Part shown: piece by piece, positions 25,012 through 39,787 of the stretch
Layout: each line of letters begins with the position of its first letter
How positions within the stretch are numbered: position 1 is the stretch's first letter
NCBI RefSeq assembly: GCF_001949145.1
Contig: NW_019091366.1
Span: 2,803,925-2,867,924, forward strand
Origin: Acanthaster planci
Taxonomy: Eukaryota; Echinodermata; Asteroidea; Valvatida; Acanthasteridae
Direction: 5' to 3'
Length of the DNA: 64,000 nucleotides
The notes under the pieces: model-generated
Database searches by the model: none
What the model saw: only the letters and a program-made list of their open reading frames with translations
Told to the model about the DNA's origin: nothing
Position numbers and translations under genes: made by a program

Positions 25012-28000
25012 AATCAAACATTGCATATAACAGATGATTGTTGTAATATTTAATAGTGGACTCTAGACGAATGGGAAATGATGTTTGCCTACGTGGTTCA
25101 TGACCAAAGAAATTTGATGGTTGTTATTCAATTTATTAAATATATGTTTGGGCAGTTCACTTACAGAATTTGTTCTATTCAAATTAGTCAAGTTTGATTT
25201 ATCTTTACAATCTACATTTTCCATGTTATAATTAAACAGCGTTTGCAATCCACTACCTTCCACGTATTATCAGAGCTGTGTTTGTCAGCACTATCAGCGC
25301 TCATTTGTGCTGACAAGTCATTTTTTTTAGTGACCTGTGGTAATACATTCAATATAACATAATAAACTCCAAAACACCGTACGAATCCTAACGACCTCGC
25401 AGACGACACTCGCTAACTTGCTAAACAGAAAGCGTGCAATGTCTGCCGAACAAACTGCTGCGTATTATGTACCATCGTGCAGATGTGATTGTTTGAGTTA
25501 CGGAATTTATTTTGAATGGACAGTTATAAACTTATTGACACATTTAGTGATGGTAATCAACAGTAACGTGTGTTTCTGCAGGTAACAAGCTTGACATATT
25601 TCCGAAATGGTTTCTTTCAGCTGAAAAGAAAATAGTCGTTTATTTACGCTTTTGTTGATGGGTCATGTTTTAGACAAGTTTCCTCATTGTTTCAACTTTT
25701 TAACTTAGTCAGTCTTATTTTGTTGCGTTTTTATGCAAAGTGGAAGCAGGTTTATTTTATTGCACGCTGCAAAAAAATTGATGGTCAGTCACCTGTCAAC
25801 GCACCAGCCAATTTCATCACTTACGAGAAATTGGCTTTCCTTGAAAGGATATAGTCTTTACAGAAGAAGTAGTAATTTGGAATTCGCACCTAGAACGGAA
25901 ACAATAAACTACTTGTAAAAAACAACGCCAGTAAATGCATTAACTTATATTGTTGATGGATCTTCTCCTCCATGTGTATTTTCATTTAAGAAGCAGTGTG
26001 GTTGCATCCGGTTGGCATCGTGACTTCCTCGTTACGGGGAGCACAATGCAAGAGTGTACAGCAGCATGACAGCAATTTCCATGCAAATTACCACCGAAGG
26101 TCCTTGGATACCTGGCGGATGGAGTCTAGTGGTTTGGCGTAGGACAAACCAATATAAACGGGGAGGATTTGTGTCTTTGTTCGCTCGCGATGTTATCATG
26201 GTCGTGGGATCTGCCTCAACCCAGTTCGCTTTTTCACTGCATGATCTTGAGTAATTATGATAAATCGCACTTCACGGTGGATGGAATCCTGAAGTAAAAA
26301 ATCAACACAGCTTGCTGTGTTCCTTATTATGGGTCGGGAAAAACGTTAATCCTTAAGAGGTCGACTCTGTAGATTGACCAGAGCGCTTGCCTTGCATGAT
26401 TCAGCGGCTACTTTGAGATTTTATCACCATTTGTAAGCGAGTGCATGCAGGCAATGACAAATGTCTTGTCTAGCCACCCGCTTTTTAATCTGAAGACTAT
26501 TTTGAGGCATCATCTTTGCGCCATAGCTAGTACTAAAATAGAACAAAACAGTAACAGCCACATGGATGACTCCTAATTATCAAATGAAGTCAGGAACACA
26601 AACAAACCGTCTCTTCTATCCGTTATTTTCAAAAGATAAACAGATTGATGTCTAGTAGGGCAAATGGCTTTTACACCGATACTATTTATCAACCTTTAAT
26701 GAAGAACGCGTTCTTTAGGCTTTTAGAAGGCAACAATTTCAGGCATGAACGCAAATGCTACCTACGCTTACGGGTGGTCAATTTGGAAGCCTGGTACAGT
26801 TTAAAGTATTTCATATTTGTTATTTGAAAGCATTTTTACCAGAGGCAAAATATACTGTAGACCTACTCCAAGTGATGAATTGCCGATTACCAAGGAGTGA
26901 AATTTCACATTGCGGTTGCACTATGTCTATGCTTCGCAGCGTGCTGTGATGCTGATGACCGACTGACCTAATGGCCTTCTTTTACCAAATCGCTGGCACT
27001 GCATAGTTTTTAATAATTCGAAATAAATTCGTCATTCTCGGTGTGAACAAGCCTTAGGTTAAAACCAAGGTTCTTGGACGCAAGCCAGTATTCAGTAGAC
27101 TGGTAGACGGGGAATATTTCGAGGGAGCAATGACTGTCTGTACTGACATTTGTGGCATTACGTTGCAGGTTAATGATATTAACACTCTAACAAATGACAT
27201 TATGTATTGGTTACTGGCACCTTTCTTCTTAAATTCCCTACTGGCTCAGTGTGTACTGGCGACATTCAAGCGCATAGATAACAATCGACCGGGCAAAAAT
27301 TTGTTAGAAATAATGGCTACGTATATAAAGCTCTTAACTGTCAAAGAAATGATAGATTTCACTAGTAGGAACTGTACACACAAAAGGTTGCTAACATAGT
27401 TACTCTAACTTAGGTTACCCAGTCAAAACAATTGGTAACATTTTAACTAAAATGAGGGCGACACCGATTATTCATGTAGGGCCTATCTCTCCCCGTCGTG
27501 TGTGGTAAAAAAAACCAAACAAACAAACAAAACAAAAACCCGGTGTGATGAACCCTAAACTGTAATAATAATATCCTGTGTTTCCTGATTTTCGGATCAT
27601 TTCGGTTTTTGGTTTTGTTTTTGTTTATTTATCCTTAAATTGTAACACGGCTCACGAAAGGAGGGTCTCCAAATCTCACTGTGGCCACAATTTATTTCAC
27701 AAATGACGAGAAATATTAAATACGTTAAAGACGAACAAGGGTGTACAGCAATGTCAACGGACTGAACAAAGAACATGAAAACGGTGGGAAATGCACAAAA
27801 CGCGTTTCCAACGTAGGAATCGACCAGCAAATACCCGAGATAATTAAGAGCAATTATGCTTAATTGGCCTGAGGCCGTCGTTAGGAACAAAGTTCGATCA
27901 TGGCTCGATTCTACGTTCGGGTCCAGTGTTTCAAAGACATCTTCACAGGAAATTGCTCATTACCACCGGTCAGAGACTGTGGATATTTTTTCCGTGTGAC

Positions 28001-29562
28001 TAAATACCGTAATATTGTCAAGTTGGAGACCGTCTATAAGGGAAGAGATCACAAGAGATTTATTCACAAACAATCGATTGTGTTGTGACAAGGACATTGG
28101 GTAGGAAGTCATTATTTTATATGAATAGCTCTATACATTAACGTTTATTCAATTTTTGTTTACTACTTTGGCTGTTTTGTTTTGTTCATTATAGTATGCT
28201 CATTTCTTTTCTTTTACCAGCCAACAATCAGTTACCAATGTCGTGCCACCTTTGATGTCAGCAATGAACATTGTTTGTCTGGCCTGCGTCTCATTATAAC
28301 TGATGACCACGACCCTAAGGAAATTGAATATCACAAAATTTCGAAAACAGATGGAGAGAAGAAGCACGTCAGACCAAAGAGCGAGATTTCCCTTGTGGTG
28401 TTCTTTCTGAGGATGCACGCCAAAATATTTGCAACACAAAACCTCTCTATTTGTTTCCAGAGGCCACTGGATTTTTTGAATACTGATGAACAAGAGTGTA
28501 GTCACAGAGAAAGGACACAGTTTCTCTATGGTTTAGTCAATCAGTGAGCACGTATCAAAGAGCTGAAAGCTTCCCCTGTACTAATGGCAAACAAATGATT
28601 ATGGATCTTAGAAGAAGATCAGTCCTATGTATCATCCACACGAGCTTTCATTATCATTATCTTTTATTTTTATTGGTTAATAAAAATAGCCGACGTTCTT
28701 GCTTTTGCAGTGACGTGACAACCTGAGGTCAGCCACAAGAACGTGACTTTTCAAGTGCTCTGCGCAGAATGAGTTACGTTAAATAATTGAACTTTGACCC
28801 CACACTACCTTATCAAATAACTCTTGTTAATACTGTTCCCAATACAAAAGAAAGGTGACAGCAAACTTATGAAAACATTTGGGCGTTTCTCATGCAAGTG
28901 TGGATTCATATCTGTGATAGTTTTGCAGTCTTTACTCATGACGGCTACAAGGTATATTGAGTTTTGAAATCAAACTTCCATTACATTGGACAGTAAACTC
29001 CCGTTTATGATTTGTCTGAATGTGGAGGGGCTACAGATAGGTAATTTACAGTCCTACACAAGCGTTAAAAGCAATGGAAAATGGCATAATATTCTTGGAA
29101 TGATGCACACACTATTAAGTTGAATTATTTATCATGGCTGTGGGTTTCAAAAAAAATGTAAGTTCCTTTGTGTAGTCTGAGGAGTAATAAAAAGCAAATT
29201 AAATATGCAGGTAGACAAAAATGGGAAGGACAGTTCCAACATGACGAGGTATTGAGTGGCGCCGTAAGACAAGGTTATTCATGTTGTGAACAAAGGACAG
29301 CATAATATTCACCCAAAGAACATAATAGAAACTCATTTGATACTTGCTCCCAGGCAAGGTTTCACGCTCGGGTTCTCCTTGAAAATCTAAGTGAAGACTG
29401 ACAAGTCTTTCGAAAATTAAAATGTGTAATTCTACTGGTATGTCCTACAGGCATAGAAACCTTCTTTCAGAATGGAATTATTATAGCTTTGGTCTCTGCA
29501 TGTTTGATCAATGTATGAACCGTGTGTTTGACTCTAAAGGCTATGCTGACGTTCAGTGTGGC

Positions 29563-29935
29563 CAGTGGCGTAAATCTGTGTTGGAAATTGGGGGTGGGGG
29601 ATGGGGAAAAGTGGGGATGACTTGCCCAGCCATGGAAATTTGAAAAAGGGGGGGGACACCATATAAACTGTACAGGGAGCGATGTTCATGATAAATATGC
29701 ACAGTCTGTAATGTATAAGAATGGCATATTATGGATTTTAAAAATTGCGTTTCCTTTTTAGTGATATTGCAAACATTTTAGTCGTTGGGAAATCCGGTAA
29801 ATTCTTCACAGTCCGCTTAAATTTTTTGCTCATCCCAAAAAAGTGGTGGTGGAGGGGGGGGTGATTCAATAGCCCACCCCCCATCTCAAAAAGTGGGGGG
29901 ATATATGCCCCAAGGCCCCAGGATTTACGCCCATG
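29563..29935. mobile_element. hAT-type MITE, 373 bp, with target duplication
   Basis: The left end is CAGTGGCGTAAATC; the right end is the complement of CATGGGCGTAAATCC. Flanks are AGTGTGGC (29555-29562) and GGTGTGGC (29936-29943), an 8-bp duplication with one mismatch. The interior is G-rich near the ends and AT-rich in the middle, without coding capacity. Confidence 0.78.
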
Positions 29936-30957
29936 GGTGTGGCTCAACGTAGGGTAAATTTTTTATGAAACCACACAGCGAGGACGCAATACCTTTTCCC
30001 GTCTGTTGCTGAAAATGAAATGTTTCTACTAAAAGAGACTTTTTTTTTTATTTTATCACGATTCATGCCTCTTTTCATCAAGTTAATAACTAAAGCTTTG
30101 ACAATACCTCCGTCGTAGCTACCATGCTTTTCAATTGAATACTTGTAATCTAAAAATGACAGCACACAATCTTCAGACTTTCGCAGATCATACAAAACAG
30201 TGGAAGACATGATTCTGTTTCAGATGAAAACAGTTTTCCAAGGATTCCCCCGGCAGAAGGCATTACCTCCTGCCACAGAGACAAGTTTATTGAAGTACCG
30301 CACTCACCTGCCGATTGAGAAGCTTCGAACCGAGAGAAAATTAAAAACTATTATATGATCCCTGTGCCTACTTGGAAAACAAAAAGGCAGGCCATTGCTA
30401 AGAGGAACGAATCAGCTACGTGTCTATACCTGAAAAATAGCGTTCACACCGACCAATAATTGGGACTATGTCTGTTTTTGTGTGTCTAGTTTCTTTTCTA
30501 TGAGCAATGGTGAGATAAGATATACCTCGTCCAGGCAGGGTATATTCCATCGGTCTATATGCAAGTCATCCCTCTCTTAACCCTAACAGTCCCAAATCCT
30601 CCGATTTCAATATGATTTTACATACACCCTAGGGGGTTAGGGTTAAAATATTCGGCGCCTTTCCTTGTTAGATTTTAGTCACGTCTTTCAATCCCAAGGG
30701 GGCGTCAACAACGAAGTCTCATCGAGTGTTTGAAAACACTGAGTTCCCCACTTAGAAAATCCGATGTAAGGCGGCATGCGTTGTGGGTGAAACTTTGCCC
30801 CAATAGCTGCCCTCATCCAAACTATGTATAACCGTATTTGGCGTTGCGGTTGAATTGGCAGCTTTTCCACGGTAACTATCTTCTATTTGCAATTCACGCA
30901 TTCGTAGCCTGCCAGAACGCTGCTGAAAAAAACATAATTATTACCAGTCTCTGAATA

Positions 30958-31151
30958 CACTGTAAAAACTGGGGTGTTAGATTTAACACTCCCAGTGTAA
31001 TCGAGGACTACACTTTACTTTTAACACCCTCCAGTGCTTTGTAACACTTGTAGGTGTGTAAAAGTAACACCACCGGTGTTAAAGTAACACCCTATGGTGT
31101 GGTCATCTGATAACACCAAAAAATGTTGATGACACCACAGTTTTTGTATTG
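30958..31151. mobile_element. Inverted-repeat element with internal GGTGTTA/TAACACC repeats
   Basis: The left end, CACTGTAAAAACTGGGGTGT, pairs imperfectly with the right end, ACACCACAGTTTTTGTATTG. Between them TAACACC and its complement GGTGTTA alternate several times, which would form nested hairpins. The superfamily is not clear, and no target duplication was established. Confidence 0.5.
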
Positions 31152-32461
31152 TTATGGGTGTCAATACGTGCCATATATTAGGAGCAGTAAACGAAGGGAT
31201 GATTACAGACTATTCCTTGCCAGAGCATGGTATGCATTTATCATCATACTTAATGCACGTAACTACGAGTAGGCCAGATCACGACCTTTGCCAACGCTTT
31301 AATTTGATTCTGAAAATGAGAAAGGGGGTTTGACATACATTGTTCAAGAATCTTCTTGTCCGCACGTATGTTGTTTTCATGTTTTGTTTGTTTGTTTTGG
31401 CGCTTTGGCCTTTTTCCAGTCCCAGACAGAGCAAAAGGTCATGCACTGATCAACAAAAAGCTACAAAGCTACATTTTACACAACTTGAAAGACATTGGCA
31501 AAAGTTGTTCTGAATTATTTCTAAAGGAGCCAGGCACAGTTCTTTATTAAAGTATATCTATACCACTGCTCTACTAGAAACCTGCATAAGCCGACTTTGA
31601 ACCTGGAATCTTGACTTCTACCAAGGAAAACTAATAAATGTAAAAGATCCCTTGAAAAATGACCCTAAGGGTAAAACATGAAATTGGTATTGTTAACAGC
31701 ATCAGCGGGTTTAATCTTTTCTGAGACAGACATAATTTACTTTTTCGAAGACATGTCTGCAACGTTTTCTCTCGATCTTGTGCTGTCTGCATGATTGGAC
31801 AAGTTCGAAAGTACACCACCCGTACCAATCAATCTCATAAATAATTCACATAAATGAGTCCAAGTATATCTCACCTTCGTTGCCGCTGGCGATAGTGCGT
31901 TTTACGAGTCACACGGGATTTTAGGGCTCTTGCAACTGTAAAATATTGATCAAATATCTTAACAAAAACTGTATAATCCTCCACAGCATGGTAAATGGCA
32001 CTCGGTCGTAATATGTGCAGGGAAGCGACCTAATGGATTTATTAAAAGCGGGTGTTCTTGGCGCAAAAGAGCGAGGTGTATTTCCCGCCTTTCGCCAGGG
32101 AGTGTTTTCAATTTTTCATTTTAGTGTGTCATTTCGGAAAGTGTCGTCGGCGCCACATTCTTCAATTCTTGATTTCTTCGTTTTTCTTTACAATGTTTCC
32201 GTTCTCGTAACCGATACGTGGATTCTGTCATAGTTCCCTCTCAGGGGTACCATAGATAGAATCATCTCTCCCACATCGCAGGTTCAAATAGACAAATCAA
32301 AACACGAGTTCATACTATTCATCGAGGTTCATTGGATTTGTTGTTGCTATATTGGCATTTTTTTCAGTTATATATGCCTTACAAGCCCCTAAACTTTAAG
32401 TTTTATTCCATGAAGGTAGCTTTTGCATGGTAACCAGCATAAAATAGGAGGCAGGAGAACC

Positions 32462-32560
32462 AGTGGCGTAACTACGGAGAGGGAGGGGGCACGTGCCCCC
32501 AGCGAATGCCCCCAGCGAATGCTCAACATAAAATTGCGTCCTCCTTGGTATGTTTAGGAA
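32462..32560. mobile_element. Solo left end of a CAGTGGCGTA element
   Basis: CAGTGGCGTAACTACGG resembles the left termini of the other hAT-like copies. It is followed by GC-rich sequence with a 13-bp tandem pair (GCCCCCAGCGAAT twice). I could not find a matching right end, so the extent is a guess. Confidence 0.4.
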
Positions 32561-34739
32561 TAACACGCATACAATCTTTCACACCGACCAACAAGACGGG
32601 TTCACTCGATGTTCCCTTACCCCAAACCACTCACTTATATATTAGTCACTTCTGTAAATTAGGATGAACATTAAATATATATATACAAATAGGGTAAATT
32701 TGTATTGAACATAGGGACTATTACGACTCCAAGAGTGCGTGAAAAAAATCTTATTAAAATCAGAGGATTGGGGCATGTTCTGTTATTAAGGTTACATCAC
32801 TGTTTGTCACCTAAAGTCAGTTTCACAACCGTCCTACCCCCACTCGAAAATTCAAGCTGTGAAAGCCGCTTGTCAGGCGTAATTAAAAGGGGTTTGTAAC
32901 GAATGGAAACAAGCCTCTTCAGAACGTCATTTTAGCTGCCAAGCCTATCCTTCCCATCAAGGACAATTACCTCTTCGTTGACAGGATTGTTTCATTCCTA
33001 TCTGTTAGTCGTATGTATGCGATTGAAGTGCTGTTATTTATAGCAATCCAGGAAGTATTCGAGCTTGAAATTCATTACAGTCCCTGCTGGCTTTCTACAA
33101 CCACACATCGGGGAACATCTTAGATTGCACTGCATTTAATTAAATTAAGGAACTGTTGTCGATTTTGTCACATTCTTTGCCGCTGTCTTCAGGTGCCATT
33201 TGGCCCAAGTGCTCGTTTGAAAAACCAAAAGATATCGAACTATCAAAAGTTAAATCACAACAACTATATATTTTTCTTGTTCCCATGCTAACAATTCTAC
33301 TTAATGTCAGCCAGATTTTTTGTTTCTTGATGTTAAAAATCTAGGACAAATTCCACACTGCACAAGAACGGGAAGATGTTCGTCTTACTACACGCAATTC
33401 CTGCCAATAAATATGGTTTAGAACAAAGTCTACATTGTCCAGAGTAATCGGGAAAAACAAATGAAGTACATATTACGCTTTAAATTTCAACTATCTACTC
33501 AAAAGTACATCTGAATGTGTGGCCTACCTGTCATTATGTTGATTAGCATTATTTTGAAGCACAGATAATCAGAAGTCAAAGGGCGAACAGATCGAAGACC
33601 CGGTTCATCTTCAATCCTAGTTTGCCTAATAAACATTCTGTAAGGTCCATACTGCTGCGTGCAAACATAAATTGTGCTGAGTGTCGATCATGTACCGCAC
33701 AAGACAGCAAATGCTACAAACGGGTTCAATCTGTGCGATGAGAACTCCAACTTCATCCCATGCTGCTAGTTGATATCGTAAGTTTTTCTGGTCGATGTGC
33801 ACAAACAATACAAGCATTCCACTTAACGTCGTCAACATTTTCCAGCATTTAGGAAAACAGCAATGAAAGAGTGCATGAATTTGAATCAGTTTCATTCCAG
33901 AAATTCCACATTCCAATGATGGCAGTTGTTTGAGAAGGATACACTTGTGTGTCTTTTTGACATTCAAAGAGACAGTGTTGGCAAATTGTGGACGATTACG
34001 CAGCCAAGATGAATCCTCGATATATTGGACCGCGCAACATGTTCCACGCTGCAAAAAAATAACGTGTACAATCGCGTAGCTGGAATTCACCCCTTGTCAT
34101 TTTTACGAGAGTGGTGCATCATCACTAATATTAATAGTATTAATCAGACTTTTGACGGACTTAGTATTATAATTCTTTGTTCTGCGGTTGAAACCGACAA
34201 TGACAGTGGCGAGATAATATGCCATTATTCATCCACAATGAAGACTATAATGTTACTTTCATCTATTCCGACCATTTGATTGTCACTGTAAGCCTTGGTA
34301 TATTGATGGTGTGGCTATTATAACGTAACAACATTTTTTTAACACTAACGGTTCACACACCTTCAAATGTGCAGCTGAGTACGTCAAACTCAAGTAAATT
34401 GGCTTCAGATCGAAGACAAGTAAATTTGTCTGGGAGACAGTAACCATAGCAACAGATACTTAGCTTGCCGTAAATCCCCTGACAGGAATAACTGATATGT
34501 TTTTTTTGTTGGAGTAAAGTGATAAGGTAAAGTCAGTCTCTACATTGGAAGTCCAGTGGCGACTGGTGCACATTTTATCTGTTACACAAACGGTCAAATT
34601 GATAGCACTGTTTCATCTCCTTTACACCATATTGATAGATTCAAGTCACTACACTAATCACCCTGCACGAAAAACAACTTGTCGATTTTATAGGCCCCTC
34701 TAAACAAGTTAATAACAAATTCCAAATAAAACTCAGAGG

Positions 34740-35055
34740 CAGTGGCGTATCCAGCGGGGAGGGGGGGTTCAGAGGGGCAACTTTCCGCCTGATTGATTTT
34801 TTATTTTCATTATTAGTATTTATTTATTTATTTATTTTGTTACAAATGATACTTCTTAGATGAGCAGGAAATAAACTAATCGGTGTATTTATTTATTAAA
34901 TACTAGCACAAAACTCTTCAAAAACAACACCATGAAATCAAAGCAAGGTTGTTGAGACCGTAAGTTCAGCTTTTGTAATTTGTTCTCCCCCAGCATCATG
35001 TTAAATGAGCCAGCAGCCGCATTCGTTTTTGAACCCCCCCACACCAAAAGCTGGA
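34740..35055. mobile_element. hAT-type MITE, decayed relative of 24734-25011
   Basis: The left terminus CAGTGGCGTATCCAGC is intact; the right terminus is decayed (AAAGCTGGATACACCAGG). The interior follows the 24734-25011 copy: an AT-rich start, GATACTTC, TATTTATTTA, GCAAGG, GACCGTGAGT-like, CATCATGTT, CGCATTCG and CCCCCCCACACCAAA, in the same order. The target duplication is no longer visible. Confidence 0.75.
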
Positions 35056-38000
35056 TACACCAGGACTAGTATTTCTCATAACGCTCGTTCACCAAATGAA
35101 TCACGAATATGACTCCAACTATGAGTAATCATCACACCAACTCAGTGGCATTACCGTCCGAGCCATTGTGAAACTGTTCAAATTCAACAAGCCTCATGAC
35201 TGCTAATCATCATACATGTTCTTCATTGTAACTCAGAATGATCAGCTTTTCGAACGGGCAAGCCCTCAAGAGGTGATATGTACATATTTGAAATTCGGAA
35301 ATTGACACTCAACATATATACGTAATATAGTATAGAGTATACGTAAAATATTCTAGCTTTTACCAGATGTTTTTGGGTGGGTCCTTCCTGTTCCTTGGTT
35401 TATAAACATTTTTAGTATTTTCCAAACAAATACTGAGACCCAATCCAATTATATAGTCTTCTGTTAATGACATACACACGACTACCTGAAAATATAACTC
35501 TTGCAGGATGCGGAATCCCAAATCGTCATTTTCTTCTAGAGCGGCGTAGCTTCCATCAATTAAATTCTCTCTCTCAGCGAAAGAAATTCCGATTTGTCTT
35601 ATTTTTCTCAGAAGCTCAATTTAATACTCTCCTAAGGTATCATTACAAAAATGTAATTGCATGGTGTAAAGCTTGGTTTAAAGTAAGAGGAGAACTGTAG
35701 TTATGCTTTTTTTACTGCAGCAAATGAGAGAGGTTTGGGAAAAACCCCATCCCTCTCAATTTCAACAATTAGGCCTGCGCAATGTGCATTTCATATCCTT
35801 GGAGTCTCCATTTCGTGCACTTCTTCATTCATGTCCACTTTCCGTGGGTGGACTTGTAGGCCCCAGATATGCATCTAGCAGCGTTCACAGAATAATGTAG
35901 GATGCCCACAGGACGTTGGTCGACATAATGTAAACGTGAACCGTCTTCCCTTAAGCCAGGGATTGAGGACATCTTGATCTCGTTCCTTGGGGTTTTGACT
36001 TGTTCTTTTACTGCCTTAAATTCCTGGATCTTTCTTGATAGAGCACCGGATTTGAGAAATGTGAATGCATCGTGCGTGGTCAATTCACCAATGCAGTCTG
36101 ACAGTCTTGATTTTAAGAGGACTTTAACCGGGGACAAAGGAATCTCCTTGGTAATCTGATGATGAAACTGATCTTTACATCCTGCTGCAGCCGCATTTTG
36201 CACACAATTGCAGTTTTGTAAATCTGCCTAATTTCTTTTCATTCAATTTGATGGTAAACGTCAAGGAAAGTGATGAAACCTTTCAACGACCGAGTTCGTG
36301 CTACAAGCGTTGTAATAAATCTTTACTTCATGATTTCAACACAGTATTTTTACAACCAATATTATCCCAGAAAAAAAGCCGATTTGTTGCGATTTCCGAT
36401 ATCGTCTGTTGTATTCAGCAAAGTCACCCCTTTCAAAACCAATCACCCCAAGGACAATAAGCTGTGGTAATATACAGACGGCTGACTTCGTCTTAAAAAT
36501 GTACTTTGAATCCAACGCATAACCAAACTTAAACAAATTTCCCCGAGTTGACTCAAGTGGAATGGTTGACAATGACACATAACAGGCGTCCTGTTGCTGA
36601 GCTGGATGATTGAAGATGCACGTTCTTATAGTTGGATCTGTCAGTATTAGGATGAGGTAGTTGAAGGAAGAATCGATCGCTGGTGAGCTCTACAGCATCG
36701 CACTAGACAGTATCAGCTCTCGAGACATCTCAACCTCTACAACCATCACACTGGATTAAATCAGAGGCAATCCGAGAATCACAAATGAAGTGGTGTCCGG
36801 CGACATGACGGGGGCGACGCAAGTCTTTCGACGGTTGGGTGGATGGAGAAGATCGCAAAGGGCCGAGCTCAACATTATTATGGCATCTGTCATCAAATTG
36901 GGGTTTCGGATCGGGACCAAAAGGTCTTTGCGAGCAATGATGACCAGTTCCGTACAAGTCTTGGTATAAGTAAATTCCTCAGCACCAACAGTGTGCCTAC
37001 TGCCAATCGGAAGACACCTGTACTGGAAAAAAGGATTAATAACAAACGTTTATCCAATATCAGACCCATACTTGTGGCAAGATTTTATCATCAGAGGTGA
37101 TGGGGACTGTATTTACCAACGTTTACGCAAGATTACACTCGTGTTCATAAGGCTTTTCCCACAACTTGTTAATGCCTGGGGGGACTTGCAAAACTACACT
37201 TGCAATATCTCTGCTTGAAAACGTTGCTGATCTATCGGTGTACATGTATTTCTAAACCCTGCTATTGGCCTAGATGAAATACATTGTGTGCAGTGATCCA
37301 ACACAAATCGTGAGGGTTGGAATCTTGATATACAGTAATAACACAAATTGATGGAACGAAGGTATCCATTACTCTCTTAGTTAATGGCATAATATTTGCA
37401 GTCAAGTATATCTGATGGATAATCCATGCTTGAATCATCAATTCAGTTCATTGGCTTACTGTCATCATTACAGACTCGTCAGACGTCATAATGGTTCATG
37501 AGAAGGCCACATACTACCTTCATTTGGATTTTGTGAAATCGCGAGGACTCCGAAACTAAATCACGCCCCCCGGCTAAGAGTTTTGTGAGAATGGTATTTA
37601 GTGTGTGTAAAATGTACTTTTCTAAGTAAAATTATTTCTAGTTCAATTCTGTGCGCTGTGCACACAGAGAGTGCAGGTACATGTAAAAGCCTTTGGAAGC
37701 AGATCTAATTTTAGAAAATATACAAGATAAAAGAATGTTGGATATAAAGACAGATTACATTTGCATCATCCACAAAGGAGGCTCCATACGTAGTTTATTG
37801 ATAACATACGTGCTCATCGTAGATAACATGACTACCCTACTGTAGCTATGCAAACAAGTTTCCAAGAGTCAGTAAAGGAACTGGACTTCATGATGGTCAA
37901 GCACAGTGGCCTTGCAGCAATTGACCACTGACTAAAACCAACCACCGAGTCAGTCACAGTTTTTTTATGACTCAACTGCCTGGCATTTTAGTAGGGTTTA

Positions 38001-39787
38001 CAAAGATGGTCAATATACAGCATTCAAAACCTACCTCAATACATCTTATTACATACACTGGAAGAAGTTTGTTTCATCATGAACAAGTTGGCCAAACATT
38101 ATAAGAACATCATCAGCTCAACAGTATTGAGTACAGGCCAGCAAACAAGACCCACACAAATACAAACCACACGAGCAAGCCTGGTAATATTCCATTTTAT
38201 AACCCTTTATAAGCACGAGCATCTTCTGTATCATAGTGAAGCAGCAGCACAGACACAGTGTAATAACCAGTATTACGGCACAATGCTGTATTATTTTAAA
38301 TACTGGTGCCGTTTAATATGATTAAATACAAACCAGCATTAATCAATGACTTCAGTCTATTTGCATATACCAAGTGGACACATAGGACTTGCAGCACAAC
38401 ACTCAGCACAGGCAAGTATTTCCCTAACAGTTTTCAAGACAACTTTTGTGTACAAGCCACAATGTGCACAAATGTTTGTTAAAAAGGCACAAGATTAACA
38501 TCTATAGGCCTACATGTCATTTTCTAGTTCCTCCTAGATACTCCTCCCATCAATGACAGGTTAGCAATTTGGCATCATTTATAGTGGTCGAAATGAACCA
38601 CTTTGAACAGGAAACAACTCAGGGCAGTTTGCAACTCTGTACTTTTGCACAGTAAATTGAATCCGGTTTGAACAGGTTCAACTTGCCTGTAATATGTTTA
38701 AACTTATTTTGAGGTCTAATCTAGTTAATTCGAGTTGAAACCCTAGTAAGGAAGCAAACAACACTGTTGCCATACGACAAATATTTGAAAGGTTCCAGTG
38801 CGGTTTGTTGACCTCAATACTCCAGCTGCTTGAGTCAGGACATCACTGATGCCGATGGACGGTGTGGGATAGAGATCCATCTGGTTCCAAGACTCAAAAG
38901 GTTCCAGTGTTAGCACACTGACCAATTATAGCCAAATAAGTAGAACTGTGCTGAGACTATTCACTGGATATTTTACTCTAAAAAAAATCCTAATGCTACA
39001 GATATGACTACATTATAAGTGAAAAATAAAAACAAAATGTTAATTGGTATGCAAAACTTGGGCTGGGGCACGAGAGCAAAGAAAGAGAATAAAAGATTTT
39101 GACATCCAAATGCAACAATGGACAATAGACATAGTTAAGGAAAAAAGGTTATATGAATTATATATTCCAGATATAACATCAACTTTTTCCTCAGGCATAT
39201 CATCAATTCTAGTAATTTGAATTGCAGTTATGCAAATTCATTCATAACATTCCATATCACATCTCAAAACAACCATTACAACAACTTGTTAAAATGCTGA
39301 ACAGCAGGTGAAAAGTTGATTGAAATTCAATCAAATGTTTGCAGAATTGGTCACACCTGTACCCTCATCCACTCTACAAATTCAATCTCAGAGTACTTGG
39401 TTGTTATCACTAGTAAATCACACTCTAAACCTATTTCTTGACTGGTTTACGTAACCAAACATTATACACGTATATTGCCACCGGATATTCAAATACTTTT
39501 CAGATACCACTGCTCCTCACTAAAGGATCAGATATCTGTTTAAACATGACAACTGCTAAATGCACAAACCTCAAACCACTTTGTAACAATAAGGGAAACA
39601 AATAGTTCTTCAGTTATCGTATATTTCTGACAATTTTTTTTTACTGCTGATTTCTTACAGCTTTTTTCAATCAGTGTTCACAAGCAACTGTTCAGTATGT
39701 AATTTTACTACACCTTCAAAACATGACAATCATGTGAGGGGAAATGTGTAGCTATTTGTATCTTGTTTTGTATAAAATGCTCTTTGG

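Larger units (their letters stand above)
21490..39787. other. 18.3-kb gene-poor interval with short transposons
   Basis: No exon set with recognisable products was found on either strand; the longest open frames (33626-34090 and 35829-36203, minus strand) resemble nothing I know. Structured parts are the tandem duplication at 21840-21901 and the inverted-repeat elements at 22513-22712, 24734-25011, 29563-29935, 30958-31151 and 34740-35055. There is also a lone element end at 32462. The last 1-2 kb before 39788 presumably include the FAM193 3' UTR. Confidence 0.6.

Noticed and set aside
28182-28547. 121-codon plus-strand frame starting with a hydrophobic stretch
   Set aside because: It could mimic a secreted peptide, but no convincing cleavage site, family match or gene context was seen.
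33626-34090. 154-codon minus-strand open frame
   Set aside because: Cys-rich without a recognisable pattern, no signal peptide, no splice partners; judged chance.
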